Source: Cladopsammia gracilis
Taxonomy: Eukaryota > Cnidaria > Anthozoa > Scleractinia > Dendrophylliidae
Direction: 5' to 3'
DNA: 64,000 nt
NCBI GenBank assembly: GCA_022457155.1
Contig: JAJGOT010000057.1
Coordinates: forward strand, 619,501-683,500
A model generated the notes under the pieces. That model did no database searches, was not told the origin of the DNA, and saw only the letters and a list, made by a program, of their open reading frames with translations. The first letter of the stretch is position 1. The number at the start of each line of letters is the position of its first letter. This document shows, piece after piece, positions 25,573 to 35,884 of the stretch. The position numbers and the translations under genes are program-made.

Positions 25573-26953
25573 GGAGGGGGGTCGAGAATGTTACCGTATG
25601 AGAAAACAAAAGTATATAATATGGCGTTTGCAGGTGACGTCACGGCAGCCATATAAGTACCCCAAAAAAATGAAATGGCGGCCATATAGGCCATTTGCAC
25701 GATGACGTCATTTGACTACTACTACCAGAATCCTTCAGTTTTTTGTTTTGTAGTGCAAATTAGGGCTATTGTTATTTAAACCGCACTGGGATTGCAAAAT
25801 TTATAAATAAGAAAGGAAAAAACGAAATGAATTCTGGTAGTAGTAGTCAAATGACGTCTTCGTGCAAATCGCCTATTGGTGTCCTAAACGATTGCTCTAT
25901 TCTGATCTTATTCAAACATTTCCTATGTTAAACACTCCAATATGGCCGCCGGTCACGTGTTATTCCATCAACACGACCGTGTCTACATCCATATAATATT
26001 ATTTACCTACAAGTCCAAACAAATATTTTGGCTCATGGCTACTTTTCTTCCGAGAGCGGTGTGGATTTGGAACCTGCTTCCAAGCTAGGAAGGAGGCAGT
26101 AGAAGCCAGATCTGCCTTACTGCCTTCAAATTACATAGCAACCTTACAGGCAATTGGATCTATGCAATGTCCCACCTTTTTAAAGAGACTATAGGCGCAT
26201 ATCTTTAATGGCTGTTGTAAGTTACCTCCTGTGATTAGTGCAAAGTATGGAGGAGAAAATAAATTAAACTAACCACTTCTTATTTAACAGAGGGTGAGCG
26301 CGCCTACGGTTATGTCCGGATTGAGACTGGAGACGAGCTAAGCAGGCGAGCTAAGTTTGCTTTCATAACATGGATTGGTGAAAGTGTACCCCCGCTTAAG
26401 AAGGCTAAAGTCAGTACAGACAAGGCTTCTGTCAAACAAACTATCCAGGTACAATGGTCCGTTTATGTAGTGTTTGTAAGTAGCAAGGACCCCGACTGCT
26501 TGTTCGCCAACATTAGGTGTCTGCTAGCTGAGGTTCCATTGTAATTTTAAAAATTCCGAAAGTAACAAGGGCAGTGGCGGATGTAGGAGAGAAGCCCCCC
26601 CCCCCCCCCCCCCCCCCCCAATCCCCCTTGTAAAAAATAAGTCCCGAGGAGCAGAAATGCTTTTTTTTGTTATTTCAGTCTCTGACATTTTTAATCGCAA
26701 AGCGTATAAATGGAAGAACAAAGCTTTCGACACCAATCTATATACTAGAGTTACTTTCAGGATCTCTACTGACAGCAATAGGCCTTAGTAAACCACCAGG
26801 TACGAAGGGAGGTATTTAATATCTTTACTTTTTATTCGGTTGTAGAACTTTGCAGCGGAAATCTTGACGAGCGACAAGGAGGAACTTCAATACGATCATG
26901 TAAAACAGATTCTCGTGAAGGCCGGGGGAGCGAATTATGGCACCGGGCAATAA
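21750..26953 (+). CDS. COTL1: Coactosin-like protein, ADF-H domain (4 exons)
   Basis: The CDS joins 21750-21823, 25235-25317, 26291-26448 and 26846-26953 (phases 2, 1, 0), giving 140 residues against about 142 for vertebrate COTL1. It begins MASCDKEAIEKAYLDVRDDK and forms a single actin-depolymerising-factor-homology domain over nearly the whole chain. Recognisable family blocks are VFKYEDNSIV, YGYVRIETGDELSRRAKFAF, ITWIGE and the end KAGGANYG. Coactosin binds F-actin without severing it and opposes capping. In vertebrates it also binds 5-lipoxygenase; whether that holds here is unknown. Intron 1 is 3.4 kb and full of foldback elements. An AATAAA lies at 27138-27143. The protein family is secure. 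Confidence 0.95.
22660..22853. mobile_element. palindromic TAGCCTG element, copy 1
   Basis: A nearly perfect palindrome with arms of about 85 bp starts TAGCCTGTTCCAGGCGTTCA and ends in its complement. It is flanked by the 9-bp direct repeat CCAGAGCAG (22651-22659 and 22854-22862), so it inserted as a mobile unit. It lies in COTL1 intron 1. Confidence 0.8.
23085..23382. repeat. AT-rich repeat with terminal hairpin
   Basis: Duplicated AGTGTAACACCAGTGCAAA units near 23128-23168 are followed by A-rich blocks. At 23301-23382 a hairpin has arms GTAATCATACGGTTT and AAACCGTATGATTAC. It lies in COTL1 intron 1. Confidence 0.6.
25088..25176. mobile_element. palindromic TAGCCTG element, degenerate copy 2
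   Basis: The left end is TAGCCTGCAAGCAAGC and the right end, reversed, is TCGCCTGCGAACAAGC. It is flanked by the 9-bp direct repeat CAATTGAGC (25079-25087 and 25177-25185). It belongs to the same family as 22660-22853 and lies in the same intron. Confidence 0.6.
25693..25865. repeat. foldback repeat
   Basis: TTTGACTACTACTACCAGAA at the left is mirrored as TTCTGGTAGTAGTAGTCAAA at the right, with continuing homology to TGCACGATGACGTC / GACGTCTTCGTGCA. It lies in COTL1 intron 2, near a T-run plus G-run at 25530-25578. Confidence 0.7.
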
Positions 26954-27665
26954 ATTCTAGATTAACTCTCCTAATTAAACGCAAGTTGATATTTCGTATT
27001 CTTCGTCTTGGACTCTCTTGTATGAATTGTTCTTCCAATTATTTAAAACCAACAGTAAATTACGTGCTACAGTGTACACTACTACAGGATATTGCTTTAT
27101 TGAATATTGTACCATTCTGAAGTGCAAAATGAAAACAAATAAATTTTGAACTCGAATCAACAGGACGAGCTGGTAACATATCGATATTAATGCCTTATAA
27201 AGAAACATGCTTACGTTAATCATCAGCCTGGAAAGTCCAGATACATCGATAGCAAGAATTTAATGCTGCATTTAATTGCGCTCCGCATAGTTTATATCTT
27301 ATGTCTTCGCGATTCTATGTTCTCTCGACTTGGCATAATTAACTTCCATATAAGAAATTCAACTTCAGATTTGATGTGCGTGGACGCTTTTTAAAGATTC
27401 TTCAGTTGGATTTTTCTTACTTATCTGTTACGTTCTTGTGATTGTGAAGGAATAAACGATACTAAAATATCAATTTCAAAAACTGTGAGCTTTCATTCTA
27501 CCTTACAAAAAGTTTAAATATGCTTTTATTCCATTTTTTTTGGCGGCGCGTGCGAAATGATTATTTTTTTTAACTAAGAAGCGATGATTTATCTAATTAA
27601 AAGTTCTGAGCCTTAACAAGTTTTATCCGCGACACGCAAAAGAAAAAAATTCGCGCCGCTACCCA

Positions 27666-30600
27666 CTATGAATGCTTGGAACTGGTTAATAAGGGATCTA
27701 ACAAGGAGGCCAATTCGTCGTTCGACCGCGAGGGCCTGAAGCGGCCAAATCTGGTCTGCATGATGAGGAAATGTAAACACACGTGAATCAGAAATCCAAG
27801 TTGCATTGGCGGGCCGGCTTCATGCAGCAGAAGTAGGCTCTGTTCTTTGATCTCGCATCTACAATAAAATAAAGTGACAACTTAGTGAAAAGGAACGCAG
27901 CAAAACGTGACTTTACAGGGATAGCAGTTTGGGTCGTCACACAACGCTTTTTTGCGTGATGACCCAAATAAGGGCTACACAGGAGTCAAGAAGGAGGGCA
28001 GAGTCATGAGGGGTGACCCGTCCAGAAATTCATTTGTTCATGGGATGGGTGGGTAAGGTGAGATCAACAAGACTGATAGCTTAGGATGGATATCTGCAAC
28101 AAGTGGTACACAATATTATCTCTCTTTTATATGGCCAGCATTTACGCATGCGCACAGAGAAGTGGCAACCATGGACAGCTGTTTCTTTCTTGTAAGGACT
28201 CATCAGAATGGATATATAGCCGTTGTGCAGAATTAAATTAATACTACACCTCTAAAATGACACAGCAAATTATTTTCCGACAGCAAGCTTTCGTAAATCT
28301 TTGCGTTGAATTTTCTCACAAAATTTCACACTGCTGTTTTAAAAACTTTCAATAATATGCTACCCCCTTCAGGTTACAGCGTATTTTGGAGTATCAGTAC
28401 CAATTTCCCCTTCCCTTTCGTTTACTGCGAGCATAAACAAGACATCCCTTTCTGGTGGTACCTCCCTTTTTTAACTCATTTAAGGTGGGGTTTTACCTGA
28501 ATTTGAATGAAATTTTAAGATCAGGACGTTTATAGCAGGATAAAAGAAAGAAAATGATTTTTGGAACACCAATTGCCTTTTTTAACTCATTTAAGGCGGG
28601 ATTTTACCTGAATTTGAATGAAATTTTAAGATCAGGACGTTTATAGCAGGGCCGAAAAGAAAGAAAATGATTTTTGGAACACCAATTGCCTTTTTTAACT
28701 CATTTAAGGCGGGATTTTACCTGAATTTGAATGACATTTTTAGATCAGGACGTTTATAGCAGGATAAAAGAAAGAAAATGATTTTTGGAACACCAATTGC
28801 AACAGACAGTTGAAACCCAAGGAAGAGCACCCCAGGTTAATAGTGGACTATTTTGGCGTACATCTACTAATTTTTAACTTTAAATTCTAATTTTAAAACT
28901 ACATTAAACCTTCAATATTTCTTATTTCTCTAAATTTTACAAATCCTTTGAGAAAAACTGTTACCTCCCAAACATACCCAAAAATCACCATAACATAGAT
29001 TCGTGAGATGAGCGAAGGGTTTTTGAATTGCTTGAAACGTGAACGAGATATTCCCATTAATAAACCTTGCCTAGTTCCTGTACGGCTTTTTCCCAGTCCT
29101 TCACGGTCAATTCGTTTCGGTGACGTATAGAGGCCTAGAAACTAGGCAACATTAAACTCGTGTTAAGTGGCGGACAAATGGTATTTAAGTAGAGCCCCCC
29201 CCCCCCCCCCTCCCCTTTAGGGAATACACCCGCCGGCAGAAGAACACGAAAATTTGGTTTTGTCGACTGAGTTGATAGGATTAATTAGCCACAGTAAAGA
29301 GATTCAAAAATTGAGGTTTCGAGCGCCAGCCCTTTATCAGAGTAAATCAAGGTTATGTTTGGTTACCCACAATGTAGAGCGGTTTTCAATTGAGTGTCGT
29401 AAAACCAAACCAAAGTAATTACTCTGACCAATCACAGAACTCGCATACAGTCCCTTGAACCAATCAGAACTCGAAGCAAATATATGTAGCCGGCGCCAAG
29501 CGCGGGAAAACGCGTGCAAGCAAGTCACGATTGGTTTTGGTTTTACTTCCGATTGGTTAATAAAGTGGCGCGAGATTTTTTAGCCAATCACAAAGCATAG
29601 CAATGCAAAACCAAAGCAACTGCGAAATTACCTTCGGCACTCAATTGAAAATTATAAAGCGCTCTATTGATCCACTCCGACGAAGAGCTAGCGCTAGAAA
29701 TGTCAGCTTTTGTATCGCTTTACGGTGGGAAATTTATCTTATCAACTCAGTTGAAAATACCAAATTTCTGTGTTTCACTCCTTCATCGACGCAGCACCAT
29801 AGTTTATTTAGAAACTAGCCCTTTTACCCCGGGAGAGCAGCAGAGGTGCTCCACATACCCCATTCTCCAGTCGAGGGTTCCAATGTACTGATCAACTAAA
29901 CAAGCGGCAAAATCGGCCATAATTCCAAGCATCAATACTGGCACCAGAAAATGGTTTATCTTAACATCTGGATTTCTTAAAGGCAAGCCCCATGCATTTA
30001 CTTGCAGGAACAAAACCATCAAGAACAGAGTAGTGAGTCCGCGCGCAACCAGCTCTGCTCCCGCCCAGCGGTAGTCGGGAAAGGGAAGCTGACTTGCCCA
30101 GAATTCTGCGAGAGCTGCTTTGATCATCAAACTTGTAAATGCAACAGCGCCCAGACAGCAAACCTAGTAAGAAAAAAAATAAACAAAAAAACAACAACTT
30201 CTGCATGTTAGTTGTTGGGGTGGCTTTTATATGCGGGTTCTGAACTTGGCCACCGCAAGCTGACGTTTGAAGCATAAATGGTTCAAGCTTGAATATGTTT
30301 TTATTCCTATTTTTCTTGTATAAAATTATTGCCTTTTAAGCCTTGTTCACCAGGCATTCTTTTTCACTGAATTACACTCGATTTTACAGTACGTTGTTAA
30401 GCGTCCCTCAAAAAAGACAACCGCAACCATAGTACTATCGTAAAGTACTACCATGGTAATACCACAGTAGTACTACCACAGTACTACCACAGTAGTACTA
30501 CCACAGTACTACCACAGTACTACCACAGTACTACAGCAGTAGTACTACCACAGTACTACCGTAAAGTTCCAAAAGTAGCGACCCCCCTGAAAAGTAACGT

Positions 30601-32483
30601 CAAAATTTTTAAAATGGTAGTTTCTAATAAACAAACTATACCTACTGGGAAGCACACTGCACTATCCCCTCGGTATGACCATTACCTTACGCATGCGCAC
30701 GGCCATATCACCCTGGCATTGGCAGCTATGGACAGCTGTTTCGTCCTTGTTATTGTTATTCGCCATACCGAGGGGATAGTTTAGTGCGCTCCCTTGTAAA
30801 TATAGTTTGTTTCTAATAAATTCAGAAAGAAGCGACTCCCCGATAGTAGCGAACCCGAACCCTCCATTCTCGTCCCCAGAGCCCTCGTTTCGTTTGGTCA
30901 GCGTTACAAAAAAGCCGTGGAGTTCTGGGGACGAGAATGCGAACCCTCCGAAAGTAACGAGACCCAACAATTTTGACATGTGTAGTAGCATGATAAACTG
31001 GACCGACGAATTTCGTCTCATTTTTCAACAATAATAATTGTTGCGAATTTCTGTCTTTCATTTGATTTAGAAAAAGAGTTAGCACCAGCTTATTCTATTT
31101 GACAGTTTTTATTCCCTGAAAGCAGCGAGCCTCAAAGGCTGCTAACTCCGAAAATGACGAGGGTCGTTACCTTCGGACTTTACTAGCCTGCACAACAGGC
31201 GTTATTGGGGGCGCTCAAGCGGGTTTTGGGGCGCGAGCGCGAAGCGCGAGACTTACTACGCGCTCGCGCTCCAAAACCCGCTTGAGCGCCCCCAATAACG
31301 CCTGTTGTGCAGGCTAGACTTTACAGCACTTGTTAATTTTCTTTAACTTACCATAATTTTGACACCTATTGATTCCCGATCTCTTTTGTCAAAATCGAGC
31401 CTGTTCTTGAGTAAGAGAACCAATCCAGACGCAAATATACAAAGTGAGTTCAGGAATGTGGCGACAGCGCGCGTGTAAACGCCAAGATGAAGCTTGTTCA
31501 CATAGTAAACTCCGCAAATGAACGGAGCGAAAAAACAGGAAAAACCCACGATATACCCGATATTCCTGTTTTGCCGGCGTGACGTCGTCATAATTGTTCT
31601 TGTGGTCAGCTCGCCGCTGTCTCTATCGACCGCTTCAGCGCCGTTTGTTTCGTTTTTTATTTGAATCGAGTGCTCAAGGAAAAGCAATGAACACAGGAGA
31701 CGATAGTCTATCAAGAGAGCTCTGTAAAGTTCGAATACGACTTGAAACCAGTCTCCGTAAACCAATCTCGCTCGGTCCATGAGAACACTTTTGCCTAAGT
31801 TTACTTGCGCATCCACCCAATGCATAAAGTTGAAAAACGCCAATACCTTGAAATAAAATTGCGCGTTTTTTTTTGTACGATTCGCAGACTCTCGAGTTTC
31901 TCAGCCAAACGTAAACAACGACTTGAATGAACTTCTGAACAAAAAATATCGCATCGCTCACCACGTGCAGCAACCCTATCATGCTGTTTCGATGTTGCGA
32001 AGAGTCGTTTTTCGCTTGAGACCCCAGAAGAATCAACAGCTCCGTTGTATTAAGAGGAAGTGTGATTATTGTGATAAGTAGCCCCATGGAAGGCTGGTGT
32101 TGTCCGAGGGTACGTTGAATTGAAGAACTCTTTGGCTTTGTAAAGAATAACAGCGCGCCAAACAGGACGTAAACCACGCCGACGAGAAAAACGGAAACTA
32201 TACGGTGAAACAGCACTAGCATAATGGTTGTCTCGCTTGAGGTAGTGAAAAAATTGATGGAAGTGATGATTCCCCCTATAAGAAAAAGAATGAGGGAAGC
32301 GTGTGAGGAGAAGTGGTTGATGAAGGGCTTGAAGACTACACCCAGAGCGCTTATAAACAATAAAGCCAAGTAAAACAGCATTGAATACGACGCAGTGATG
32401 ACTCGCGAAGCAAACACCGTGGCGTTAAAATCTTTGAAAAAGCTTTCATTGTAACAGCTGTTATTCAACAAATTGGAATCCAT
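27666..32483 (-). CDS. Otopetrin-like multi-span membrane protein (4 exons, frameshift in exon 1)
   Basis: The CDS joins 32483-31352, 30163-29828, 29134-29066 and 27851-27666. About 573 residues result if one T in the T5 run near 31838-31842 is discounted. At least ten hydrophobic segments are visible (for example YSMLFYLALLFISALGVVF, VGVVYVLFGALLFF). The order and spacing fit otopetrin proton channels: a helix with FFVQKFIQVVVYVW, then FNFMHWVDAQV, then ELYRALLIDYRLLCSLLF, where otopetrins have their NLLLW and YPFNIEY blocks. A last helix follows, GFLIHVCLHFLIMQTRF. Family assignment rests on pattern and not on a decisive motif; another multi-span family is possible. The last exon may instead begin at 27858, but that would break phase, so 27851 is preferred. 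It is tail-to-tail with COTL1, with AATAAA on the minus strand at 27540-27535. Confidence 0.55.
28465..28800. repeat. three tandem copies of a 111-113-bp unit
   Basis: Each copy begins CTTTTTTAACTCATTTAAGG, contains TTTTACCTGAATTTGAATGA and ends GAAAATGATTTTTGGAACAC. The copies differ at only a few bases. It lies in the last intron of the otopetrin-like gene. Confidence 0.9.
29377..29664. mobile_element. MITE with CAATTGAGTG-type inverted ends
   Basis: The left end is GAGCGGTTTTCAATTGAGTG and the right end, reversed, is GAGCGCTTTATAATTTTCAA followed by TTGAGTG. The interior repeats ACCAATCA/TGATTGGT motifs. A truncated relative is at 38342-38590 and a fragment at 51850-51935. It lies in intron 2 of the otopetrin-like gene. 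Confidence 0.65.
30433..30560. repeat. TACCACAGTAC microsatellite
   Basis: Simple repeat of ACTACCACAGT / AGTACTACCACAG units. It lies in intron 1 of the otopetrin-like gene. Confidence 0.85.
30632..30809. mobile_element. 178-bp MITE with 11-bp target duplication
   Basis: Ends of about 46 bp, CAAACTATACCTACTGGGAA and, reversed, CAAACTATATTTACAAGGGA, both continue to CTATCCCCTCGGTATG. The flanking direct repeat TTTCTAATAAA occurs at 30621-30631 and 30810-30820. A long duplication fits Mutator-like elements better than hAT. The core contains CGCATGCGCA and ATGGACAGCTGTTTC, and the latter also occurs near 28170. Confidence 0.8.
31184..31316. mobile_element. palindromic TAGCCTG element, copy 3
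   Basis: Perfect 46-bp arms start TAGCCTGCACAACAGGCGTT and surround a GC-rich centre. The flanking 8-bp direct repeat GACTTTAC occurs at 31176-31183 and 31317-31324. It lies 28 bp beyond the otopetrin-like exon 1 donor, which is at 31352. Confidence 0.85.
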
Positions 32484-32729
32484 ATCGACTGGACAATGAA
32501 CAACAATCTGACTTTATTTCGTTCCTATCAGCATTTAAACACTTGTTATTTAAATACTGAAATAACCTTAGGTTAATTTAACACGTTTGCCATGTTTGCG
32601 GACAATGTTCGCTTCAATTAATTGAAAACAATATCGACTGGACACTGAACAACAGGCGGACTTTGTTTCGTTCCTGTCAGCGTTTTAAACACTTGTTATT
32701 TAAATACTGAAATAACCTCAGGTGAATAG

Positions 32730-32879
32730 CCCATTTTCGAGTTGCTCCTTTTCAAACCGAGGCCAAGTGCAAAACCATTCATATGGATATAAGTTTTAGT
32801 TGCATGTGAAAGAAAACTCATTTTCATGTGAATGGTTTTGCACTTGGCCTCGGTTTGAAAAGGAGGCTAAGAGCAATAT
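32730..32879. mobile_element. mini-transposon with 40-bp inverted ends
   Basis: CTCCTTTTCAAACCGAGGCC and the following AAGTGCAAAACCATTCA are mirrored at the right end, leaving a loop of about 50 bp. It is the first of two elements inside the broken duplicate. Confidence 0.75.
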
Positions 32880-33062
32880 TTAAAGTCCCACCTTCACCCA
32901 AAAGACGTTGCAGTCGTTTGTTTTTGTTTTGAAATGCTCCATTGTTCATACGCGTGATCTGATTGGTTGCACGCATTCAAGCGTGAATTTCGTGTTACAC
33001 GAAATTCAACACAAAAAGTGATCACGGCACGCACAGCATTTTGGGTGAAGGTGGGCCTTTAA
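32880..33062. mobile_element. TTAA-flanked mini-transposon
   Basis: TTAA-AGTCCCACCTTCACCC at the left is mirrored by GGGTGAAGGTGGGCCT-TTAA at the right, 183 bp including both TTAA sites. The matching intact unit upstream has a single TTAA at this point, so the insertion site is known exactly. Confidence 0.85.
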
Positions 33063-33263
33063 CAAGTTTGCCATAATTGCGGACAATGTTCGCTTCAACG
33101 GTGTAGCTTGACAGCCCAATCTTTGTTCTGAAATGGATTTAAAACTGGCATGATGAAATGCACATTTACAGATTAGTAGACAAACACTGCTATCAAGCGC
33201 TGAAAAGAACCTCCGAAAACGCCATTTTATCGTGTCACTTGCAAAATACTCCAAGTATAGTTT

Positions 33264-33362
33264 AAAAAACGAGCAGTAGTGTATTATCAGGTTTAAAAAC
33301 TCGAGGCGAAGCCGAGAGTTTTTACACCTGATAATACACGTGCTGCGAGTTTTTTGAACGGC
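33264..33362. repeat. foldback palindrome
   Basis: AAAAAACGAGCAGTAGTGTATTATCAGG is mirrored to CTGATAATACACGTGCTGCG around the centre CTCGAGGCGAAGCCGAGAG. Confidence 0.75.
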
Positions 33363-34390
33363 TTCAAAAACATTCTTTCAAAAGCGTGTCCCTTCGGAAT
33401 TAAAACAATTGCGCTTTTGTGCAAAGAGGAAATTAGCATACGAGAAAAACAAGTAGACTAGACTGATTAGCATACAACACATGTGCCACGTCTTCGACGA
33501 AGTGACCATTGCTTCCCGGCTCCGGTCGAAAGTTTTGGGATTTTATAGTTCTGAGGGAAAACATCAACTGAAAAATGCTAACTAAAGTTGTCAGGTACGG
33601 TAGATAAAACGGCTGACATTTTTTTTTTCAGAGGTAGAGAACGAGTAGAAATAAGCAGCTTGCATCTGCGAACCAGTCGCTTACCTGGCAATTTACACTA
33701 GGGCGCTGGTGCATTCAAATAACGGCTCACTTGTTAAACTGTTGGTTGTTTATTTTGTTGAGAAGATTCCAAATAGAATGGCGAAAGACCAGATTTCGTA
33801 AACCAGTACTGCACAAAAATATTAAAGTCACCATTTGTTGCACAAAGAATCCTGAACAATTACTACCCATATCAGTAATCTTTATATAAAGATTACGTGT
33901 GATTTTAATATAAATATCACGGTCATTTTAAAATCATTCTCATTAAAAATTCAGCGATAATGGCATTGTTTGCCCATTCAGCCCCGAACTCCCCTGTGAC
34001 TGAAATCAAAGCCGCCACCAGGCTTTTCATAATGACCGTAGATTACCAGGTATAAAGGGTCATACACGTGATCGATTTACGTCGTATGATTGGCTGATAT
34101 GCTCATGAATTATTAATGAGTTTTTGAAGGCTTTTTGGAGTACAACTTGTATTTATTTACGACCTGTATTAAGAAGACACCCTCGATAGTGCCCGCTTAA
34201 TACAGGTTCTGATACATTGCTCAATCATAGTTAATTATAAACCTTCTTATATCTCCACGTTTATTATACCTCAGTGTACTGATTTCATTACATTTTAATT
34301 CATAAACTAACTAAACAAAAATAAATAAATCACTTTATTTCAGTGTCAAAGGTATTTAGCAACTAATCGGGGAAACTTTCCAGATCTAAT
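33363..34390. other. intergenic, nothing recognised
   Basis: AT-rich sequence between the otopetrin-like gene and the EF-hand gene. Only short motifs of the CCGCTTAATACAGG type are seen, shared with the terminal parts of a Tc1/pogo-like element further right (34680-34880). No coding exon is visible. Confidence 0.4.
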
Positions 34391-34393
34391 TGG

Positions 34394-34558
34394 AATATGG
34401 AACTGTTGATTTTTGAGGAGATGGGAAAACCGGAATACCCGGAGAGAAACCTCTCGGAGCAAGGAGAGAACCAACAACAAACTCAACCCACATATGACGC
34501 CGGGCCGGGAACATTGGTGGGAGGCGAGTGCTCTCACCGCTGCACCACACTGCATGCT
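34394..34558 (-). mobile_element. tRNA-derived SINE
   Basis: On the minus strand: GCAGTGTGGTGCAGCGGTGA and GAGCACTCGCCTCCCACC (A-box region), then a tail with GGGTTGAGTTTGTTGTTGG, CTCTCCTTGCTCCGAGAGG and TTTTCCCATCTCCTC. Confidence 0.7.
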
Positions 34559-34872
34559 CCACAAACCTTATTCACAACTGTCTGTATCGCGTTGAATTAC
34601 TTTTTACTGGAAAACATGTTTTCAGAAGTAGACGATAATTACACAATTTTATACAAAATGCATTCTAAAAACACTTGAAATGTCCGCTTAATAGAGGTTT
34701 CGTGTAAGAAAATTGCGTAATTTTGGTATCTGCGTCCGCTTTATAGATTGGTCCACTGAATGCATGTTCGATTTACAGTAAAAATGGGAAGAAAATTTCG
34801 GGACCCAAGCTGGTGTCCGCTTAATAGAGGGTTTCCGCTTTATATGGGGTCCGCTTAATACAGGTTTGACTG

Positions 34873-35141
34873 TATTTTGGTTTGGTCCGGTCTCGAAATC
34901 TCGGATTTTTTTCCTCAAGGTCTCGGAGTCTCGGATACCTTTGTCAAGCATTCTCATTCTTCATCCTTGTTTGTTGTTTGATAGGTGAATCGGATATTTT
35001 TGGCACTGAGTCTCGAGCTCGGTTTTTTTGCGCATTGAGTCTCGCGGGCTCGGATTTTATAACGTAGCTGCGGTCGCGGTTTCGGATTTTGAAACAAGGG
35101 TCTCGGCGTCTCGGCGAGTCTCGGATTTACCATTCACCACC
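34873..35141. mobile_element. truncated copy of the GAGTCTCGG-type MITE
   Basis: About 270 bp are the reverse complement of the element at 59823-60160. Shared landmarks include TCTCGGAGTCTCGGATAC, GTTTGTTGTTTGATAGGTGA, ATAACGTAGCTGCGGTCGCG and ACCATTCACCACCCCT. The left terminal repeat is missing. Confidence 0.8.
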
Positions 35142-35884
35142 CCTGCTTTTGGTGGAAATACGATAAATCGACGTACCAAAAGACAAACGCAAACAAACAA
35201 TTATGTGTATTTATTCACCATCATATACAGTACGTCAAATATCTACTTCTTTGAACTTAGTAAAGTATTTGTACACTTCTTTTATAATTAATAGCATGTC
35301 GATTCTTTGAAACGGCTTATTAAAACATGTTAAGATTTACAAATAAGTTCTTTTGGTAACGGATTTTCATCCTCCTTTGTGTTGTAAAATACTTTCTTTG
35401 GTACTTGGTTTTCAATAAAACATACAACAAAAGTAGAAAAATGGAATAGAAAAATAATATCTAATTTACTGCCACAAAGATCGCACCAGTACAAATATCC
35501 TCAAAACGATAAAAAAGGAAAGTAACTAAAATCATGGATATAAAAAATTGGTGATGCTTGTCGCTTTTAAAACGTGATTTTTTAACTTCATGAATTGATA
35601 AGTCACTGTGAAGAGAGCTTGTTTGAAGGCTACTGTTTATCTCTGACCACGAATGTGAAGCGCGTGAATTCACAGTTTTCTGATCATGGTTTTCTGATCA
35701 TTATTGCGCAGTACTTTTCTCTGGTGGCGCTGTTTACGTTTTAAATCCCTTTTTCAAGAAAAGTTTTAAACCTTTTGTCAAGTTTACAAATTTTCGCATT
35801 TTTAAGGAATGTTAGACCCAATTTCCAGTTGTTTCGTGAGTCATATTTTTTTCCTCCGCAAGTGGTTTGCGAAAAGTAAAGAGG
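35142..35884. other. intergenic, no gene seen
   Basis: AT-rich sequence before the 106-bp satellite. No supportable exon. Confidence 0.4.

Larger units (their letters stand above)
32484..33104. repeat. tandem duplication upstream of the otopetrin-like start, second copy split by MITEs
   Basis: A 149-bp unit at 32482-32630 (ATATCGACTGGACAATGAAC to GGACAATGTTCGCTTCAA) is repeated from 32631. The second copy is interrupted after CAGGTGAAT (32729) and resumes at TTAACAAGTTTGCC (33059). The interruption holds two nested mini-elements, annotated separately. Confidence 0.8.
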
